Shown here: one piece after another, positions 14,061 to 16,426 of the stretch
Position numbering within the stretch: the stretch's first letter is position 1
Layout of the letters: each line of letters starts with the position of its first letter
Assembly (NCBI GenBank): GCA_016234065.1
Contig: JACQLJ010000019.1
Coordinates: 1-16,426, forward strand
Direction of reading: 5' to 3'
Source of the DNA: Candidatus Pacearchaeota archaeon
GTDB taxonomy: Archaea > Nanobdellota > Nanobdellia > Pacearchaeales > GW2011-AR1
Length of the DNA: 16,426 bases
Notes under the pieces: generated by a model
The model's input: the letters and a program-made list of their open reading frames with translations, nothing else
Told to the model about the DNA's origin: nothing
Database searches by the model: none
Program-made: the position numbers and the translations under genes

Positions 14061-14525
14061 TTAATCTAAGGGTCGCTTCATAAGGTCCTCTAAAGCAGAT
14101 ACTTCTTGGAAAACTCTTGCTACATCTCTTTCATTTGAAACTTTTTTATCTATACTATATAATACGTTGCCTTTATGTGTGCCACCATATTCAAAAGTTT
14201 TTTCACTCCAACCTTTTTTTTCTAATCTCTCAATCATTTTTGCTGTTCTTTGTAGTCCTTTAATTAATTTTTTATCATTCATTGGTTGAGGAAACATATA
14301 CCATAACTGGACACGACTATTCCTTGGCGCACTTAGATCAGCGCTAACAAAACCTATCTCCAAAATCCATTCTCCATCAGGAATTAACCCTCTGTCTACA
14401 TCTAAGGGAAGAGATCTAAAAGTGTAGTGTCCATTAATACCACAACTTTCTAAATTAGTACCATATCTGTCTTTAAAAGAATCATAAAATACTCTTAAGC
14501 CGGTCAGGTTTTTACTATCAAGCAT
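14061..14525 (-). CDS. Unrecognised protein within an 18-bp repeat-flanked unit, 154 aa
   Basis: I do not recognise the family. It begins MLDSKNLTGLRVFYDSF and has a beta-rich first half (GEWILEIGFVSADLS, SRVQLWYMFPQP) and a helical second half (KLIKGLQRTAKMIERLEKK, then RDVARVFQEVSALEDLM). It looks soluble, with a single Cys (C28) and no signal peptide. The beta-then-helix layout and the ERLEKKGW segment suggest a small alpha/beta domain, but no function can be assigned. The gene has its own TATA box at the exact spacing. The gene and its promoter are enclosed by 18-bp direct repeats, so it may have been inserted between the PUA gene and the secreted protein gene. Confidence 0.72.
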   Translation of the reverse strand: MLDSKNLTGLRVFYDSFKDRYGTNLESCGINGHYTFRSLPLDVDRGLIPDGEWILEIGFVSADLSAPRNSRVQLWYMFPQPMNDKKLIKGLQRTAKMIERLEKKGWSEKTFEYGGTHKGNVLYSIDKKVSNERDVARVFQEVSALEDLMKRPLD

Positions 14526-14546
14526 TCTTCTGAGATAATTAATTTG

Positions 14547-14554
14547 TTTAAAAG
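14547..14554 (-). promoter_or_regulatory. TATA box for the gene starting at 14525
   Basis: On the minus strand this reads CTTTTAAA, centred exactly 25.5 nt before the ATG (first base 14525). It lies inside the repeat-flanked unit. Confidence 0.6.
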
Positions 14555-14588
14555 GTTTGTTGTGCTCAAAAAATAAAATTAAACAAAG

Positions 14589-15062
14589 TTAAGTAAACAT
14601 CAACAGAATCTTCGCAAAAAATAACTTGACTTTGTTTGTGAAGCCATTAGCACTTAGTTCTACTTTATCTTCGTCATAAGATTCTAAGATTGAATCAACT
14701 TTGTTTTCTGAATCAAGGATCTTTTGGATTGTTTTTTCATCAGTTAATAATTCGTAATCACTTTTTTCTGGCTTTCCCTCTCTGATACCAGTAATCATTT
14801 TTTCTTCAACTGTAAAATAAAAGTCACTTGAAGAGCCGTTATTCATAGCAACGCTAATATGAAGATTTCCATTGCTCAACAAAAATGCAGCAGAGCCAGG
14901 AAGTTGAATACTCTCTGATTGCAGTTTTTCATTTAATGATGGGATATCATTCATAAAATCACCAAGATTCTCATAATCATACGAGGTAGAGTTCTCTTCT
15001 GCGATTACAACCGGCAAAACAAATAATCCCATCATCAAGGCCAAAGCCATTTCAGTTTTCAT
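14589..15062 (-). CDS. Secreted protein with possible SCP2-like domain, 157 aa
   Basis: The first 21 residues are a signal peptide (MALALMMGLFVLPVVIA, cleavage before EEN). The mature part is acidic and contains LPGSAAFLLSNGNLHISVAMN, FYFTVEEKMITGI and YELLTDEKTIQKILDSENKV. This order of two strands, then a D/E-rich TDExTIxxIL helix, then a Gly-Phe turn (SANGFTNKVKLFF) resembles archaeal proteins I associate with SCP2-type lipid-binding folds, but this is a resemblance, not a match. A hydrophobic C-terminal stretch (VKLFFAKILLMF) could contact the membrane. It has its own TATA box at the exact distance and is divergent from the exonuclease operon. The stop codon lies in an 18-bp repeat shared with the gene downstream. 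Confidence 0.72.
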   Translation of the reverse strand: MKTEMALALMMGLFVLPVVIAEENSTSYDYENLGDFMNDIPSLNEKLQSESIQLPGSAAFLLSNGNLHISVAMNNGSSSDFYFTVEEKMITGIREGKPEKSDYELLTDEKTIQKILDSENKVDSILESYDEDKVELSANGFTNKVKLFFAKILLMFT

Positions 15063-15083
15063 AAAACTCGTAAAATACCAATT

Positions 15084-15091
15084 TATTTAAA
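15084..15091 (-). promoter_or_regulatory. TATA box for the secreted protein gene
   Basis: On the minus strand this reads TTTAAATA, centred exactly 25.5 nt before the ATG (first base 15062). Confidence 0.6.
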
Positions 15092-15110
15092 TCTTACTGA
15101 GAGCATCAAA

Positions 15111-15118
15111 TATAAAAA
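15111..15118 (+). promoter_or_regulatory. TATA box for the exonuclease-GNAT-map operon
   Basis: TATAAAAA is centred 26.5 nt before the GTG at 15141. This supports the GTG as the start rather than the in-frame ATG at 15162, which would remove the first strand before the catalytic Asp. Confidence 0.55.
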
Positions 15119-15140
15119 TGCAGTTTTTCTTTCCAAAATC

Positions 15141-15650
15141 GTGAATGCTGATATTATTTTTATGGACGGAGAGTTTGCAAAACTAAAACCAGACGGAATA
15201 GATTTGATTTCAATAGCTTTGATTAAGCCAAATGGTGAGGAGTTGTATTTGGAAATAGATTATAAGGGAAAAATAGATGAATGGGTAAAGGAAAATGTGG
15301 TTCCAAAACTAAATCAAAAAAAAGTTTCAAGAAAAGAAGCTGTCAAATTGATAAAAGAATTTGTGGGAAAAGAAAAGCCATATGTTGTTGCTTATGTGAA
15401 TCAGTTTGATTGGATGGGAATCTGCAAATTATTTAGTGCTAAAGACGTTAAAGGAATATCAGAAATACCTTTTAGATGGGTTCCAATTGATTTTGCAAGC
15501 ATTTTATTTAGCAAAGGAGTAAATATAGGGAAAATGAAAATGACAGATATAGCAAGAAAATACAATATTCCGACATCAAAAGATGAAGAGCATAATGCAT
15601 TGGTTGACGCAAGAATATTAAAAAAACTTTACGAGAGGATAATGGGTTAA
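15141..15650 (+). CDS. DEDDh-type 3'-5' exonuclease
   Basis: This is a stand-alone exonuclease of the DnaQ/RNase T (DEDDh) superfamily, which removes nucleotides from 3' ends of DNA or RNA using two metal ions. Exo I is MDGEF (D9, E11), Exo II is AYVNQFDWMG (D90) and Exo III is EEHNALVDA (H151, D156), the H-x4-D form. At 169 residues it is a minimal catalytic domain without helicase or polymerase parts. The start is GTG; the next in-frame ATG lies only one residue before the catalytic Asp, so the GTG is needed for a complete first strand. It heads an operon with a GNAT-like gene (one-base gap) and methionine aminopeptidase. Whether it acts on RNA or DNA is not shown. Confidence 0.9.
   Translation: MNADIIFMDGEFAKLKPDGIDLISIALIKPNGEELYLEIDYKGKIDEWVKENVVPKLNQKKVSRKEAVKLIKEFVGKEKPYVVAYVNQFDWMGICKLFSAKDVKGISEIPFRWVPIDFASILFSKGVNIGKMKMTDIARKYNIPTSKDEEHNALVDARILKKLYERIMG
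15633..15638 (+). promoter_or_regulatory. Shine-Dalgarno-like GAGAGG for the gene at 15652
   Basis: GAGAGG lies 13 bases before the ATG at 15652, inside the end of the exonuclease gene. The spacing is somewhat long. Confidence 0.3.
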
Positions 15651-15651
15651 G

Positions 15652-16302
15652 ATGCAAAGAACACTTAAGAAAAAAGAATATGTATTGATTGTTGAATTAG
15701 ATAAGAAAGTTTATCCTACAGCAAGACCAGTAACTACTGGAATTATTAATCAATGGTATCAGAATAATCCTGAGTTTGGGTTTATTTTTGAGGAGAACCA
15801 AAGAATGATGGGGATGTGTGTTGCAATTCCATTAAACAAAAAGGGCTGGGAAGACCTAACTAATGGCAGATTAGCGGAGGCAGATACGGACTCAAGTACG
15901 ATTTTTGATAATTCAAGAGATAAGGAAATAGGAATTCATATTTATCATACGGAAAGATTTTCTCAAGATAAGGGATTTTACAAAGGAGCATTAAAGCAAC
16001 TAGCAAAAGTTGTTGGCAATTTGAGAACCAAAAACTTAGAATTAAGAGTAATTGGTTTTTCAGGCCTGGCTGTATCAACTTCTGGAATGGGATTATTTTA
16101 CAATAAATTTAATTGCAGAGAAAGAGAATTCATTAATCCTGAACATATACTCTCAAAAAAAGGTAAATTGGAAATTGTTGAGTCACCTTCACAAAAAGAA
16201 TTGTCTGAAAAGATAAAACAGGGTTATGAATATGTTACAAGATGTAAAGTGTTGGTTTTATATTCAAATGAACCGAGCATAGTTTGGGATTATTTAAAAT
16301 GA
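15652..16302 (+). CDS. Putative GNAT-like acetyltransferase, 216 aa
   Basis: This appears to be a divergent member of the acyl-CoA N-acyltransferase (GNAT) fold. The pattern is TTGIINQWYQNNPEFGFIF with a following strand (MMGMCVAIPL), then KEIGIHIYHTE as a possible beta-4, an amphipathic helix (KGFYKGALKQLAKVVGNL), a strand (ELRVIGFSGLAVS) and GLFYNKFNCRE, which matches the usual GNAT motif B position. A classic R-x-x-G-x-G/A acetyl-CoA loop is not obvious; GFYKGAL may replace it. The tail has another strand (CKVLVLYS). The start is one base after the exonuclease stop. Its stop overlaps the methionine aminopeptidase start by four bases (ATGA), so a role in protein N-terminal modification is plausible but unproven. 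Confidence 0.6.
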   Translation: MQRTLKKKEYVLIVELDKKVYPTARPVTTGIINQWYQNNPEFGFIFEENQRMMGMCVAIPLNKKGWEDLTNGRLAEADTDSSTIFDNSRDKEIGIHIYHTERFSQDKGFYKGALKQLAKVVGNLRTKNLELRVIGFSGLAVSTSGMGLFYNKFNCREREFINPEHILSKKGKLEIVESPSQKELSEKIKQGYEYVTRCKVLVLYSNEPSIVWDYLK

Positions 16303-16426
16303 AAGAAAAAATTCTCCAAGCAGGAAAGATTGCCTCTGAAGCAAAGGAATATGCGAAAAAAATAATCAAGAAAGACATGCCTTTATTGGAGATTGCAGAA
16401 AAAGTTGAACAATTTATTATTGAAAA
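16299..16426 (+). CDS. map: Methionine aminopeptidase (type II), N-terminal part
   Basis: The gene runs off the window after 42 codons. The visible part, beginning MKEKILQAGKIASEAKEYAK and continuing with KKDMPLLEIAEKVEQFI, matches the N terminus of archaeal type II methionine aminopeptidase (the xxxAGxIAxxxxxxAxxxxxxGMxLLElAexiE pattern). This enzyme removes the initiator Met from new proteins. The metal ligands lie further downstream and are not visible. The ATG overlaps the stop of the GNAT-like gene by four bases. Identification rests on this short segment. Confidence 0.8.
   Translation, partial: MKEKILQAGKIASEAKEYAKKIIKKDMPLLEIAEKVEQFIIE

Larger units (their letters stand above)
14047..14592. 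repeat. 18-bp direct repeats flanking a 510-bp gene unit
   Basis: AAAATTAAACAAAGTTAA occurs at 14047-14064 and again at 14575-14592, 528 bases apart. The flanking bases differ on both sides. In each copy the TTA near the right end (14061-14063 and 14589-14591) is the stop codon of a minus-strand gene, in the same register. The left copy also covers the stop codon of the PUA gene. The 510 bp between the copies hold one complete gene with its own TATA box. Confidence 0.7.

Noticed and set aside
1..16426. CRISPR array, tRNA, rRNA, transposon or prophage genes
   Set aside because: I saw no regularly spaced repeats, no cloverleaf with a GTTCRA-type arm, and no transposase, integrase or phage structural motif.

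Overview
This window looks like chromosomal DNA from a low-GC archaeon. The core genes are archaeal: a clamp loader with one small and one large RFC subunit, FEN1, a family B DNA polymerase, a HerA-type ATPase, a Trm5-type methyltransferase, ribosomal protein eL41 and an archaeal-type methionine aminopeptidase. Promoters are archaeal TATA boxes. Short proteins, tight spacing, Lys-rich AT-biased coding and many orphan small genes suggest a DPANN-type lineage such as Woesearchaeota or Pacearchaeota. That placement is inference, since no rRNA is present.

Layout. (1) 1-135: the 39-codon eL41 gene. (2) About 160-5652: rfcS, rfcL and a HerA-like ATPase alternate with small unrecognised genes. A hidden 39-codon gene at 3604-3723 abuts the ATPase start. 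(3) 5621-8072: a minus-strand Trm5-like methyltransferase diverges from a membrane protein gene at one palindromic TATA box; fen follows on the minus strand. (4) 8152-11289: polB, divergent from fen, then an orphan membrane protein with a Tat-like N terminus. (5) 11312-12064: a ZIP metal transporter (minus). (6) 12167-14054: a tightly overlapping operon of NSUN-type RNA m5C methyltransferase, GNAT acetyltransferase and PUA protein. (7) 14061-15062: two minus-strand genes, an orphan and a secreted protein, whose stop codons lie in identical 18-bp direct repeats. (8) 15141-16426: an operon of a DEDDh exonuclease, a GNAT-like protein and the start of methionine aminopeptidase.

Functionally, the left two thirds is a DNA replication and repair neighbourhood. 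PolB and FEN1 both carry C-terminal PCNA-interacting (PIP) motifs and RFC loads PCNA, so the core lagging-strand machinery is encoded within 10 kb. The right third is RNA modification and protein maturation. Nearly every gene that begins a transcription unit has an 8-bp TATA box centred 24-27 nt, usually 25.5 nt, before its start codon. This implies leaderless mRNAs. Several internal operon genes instead have Shine-Dalgarno-like sequences or ATGA overlaps. This spacing corrected two starts, supported one GTG start and supported the hidden gene before the ATPase.

No CRISPR array, tRNA, rRNA, transposase or integrase was seen. No gene-free stretch exceeds about 150 bases.
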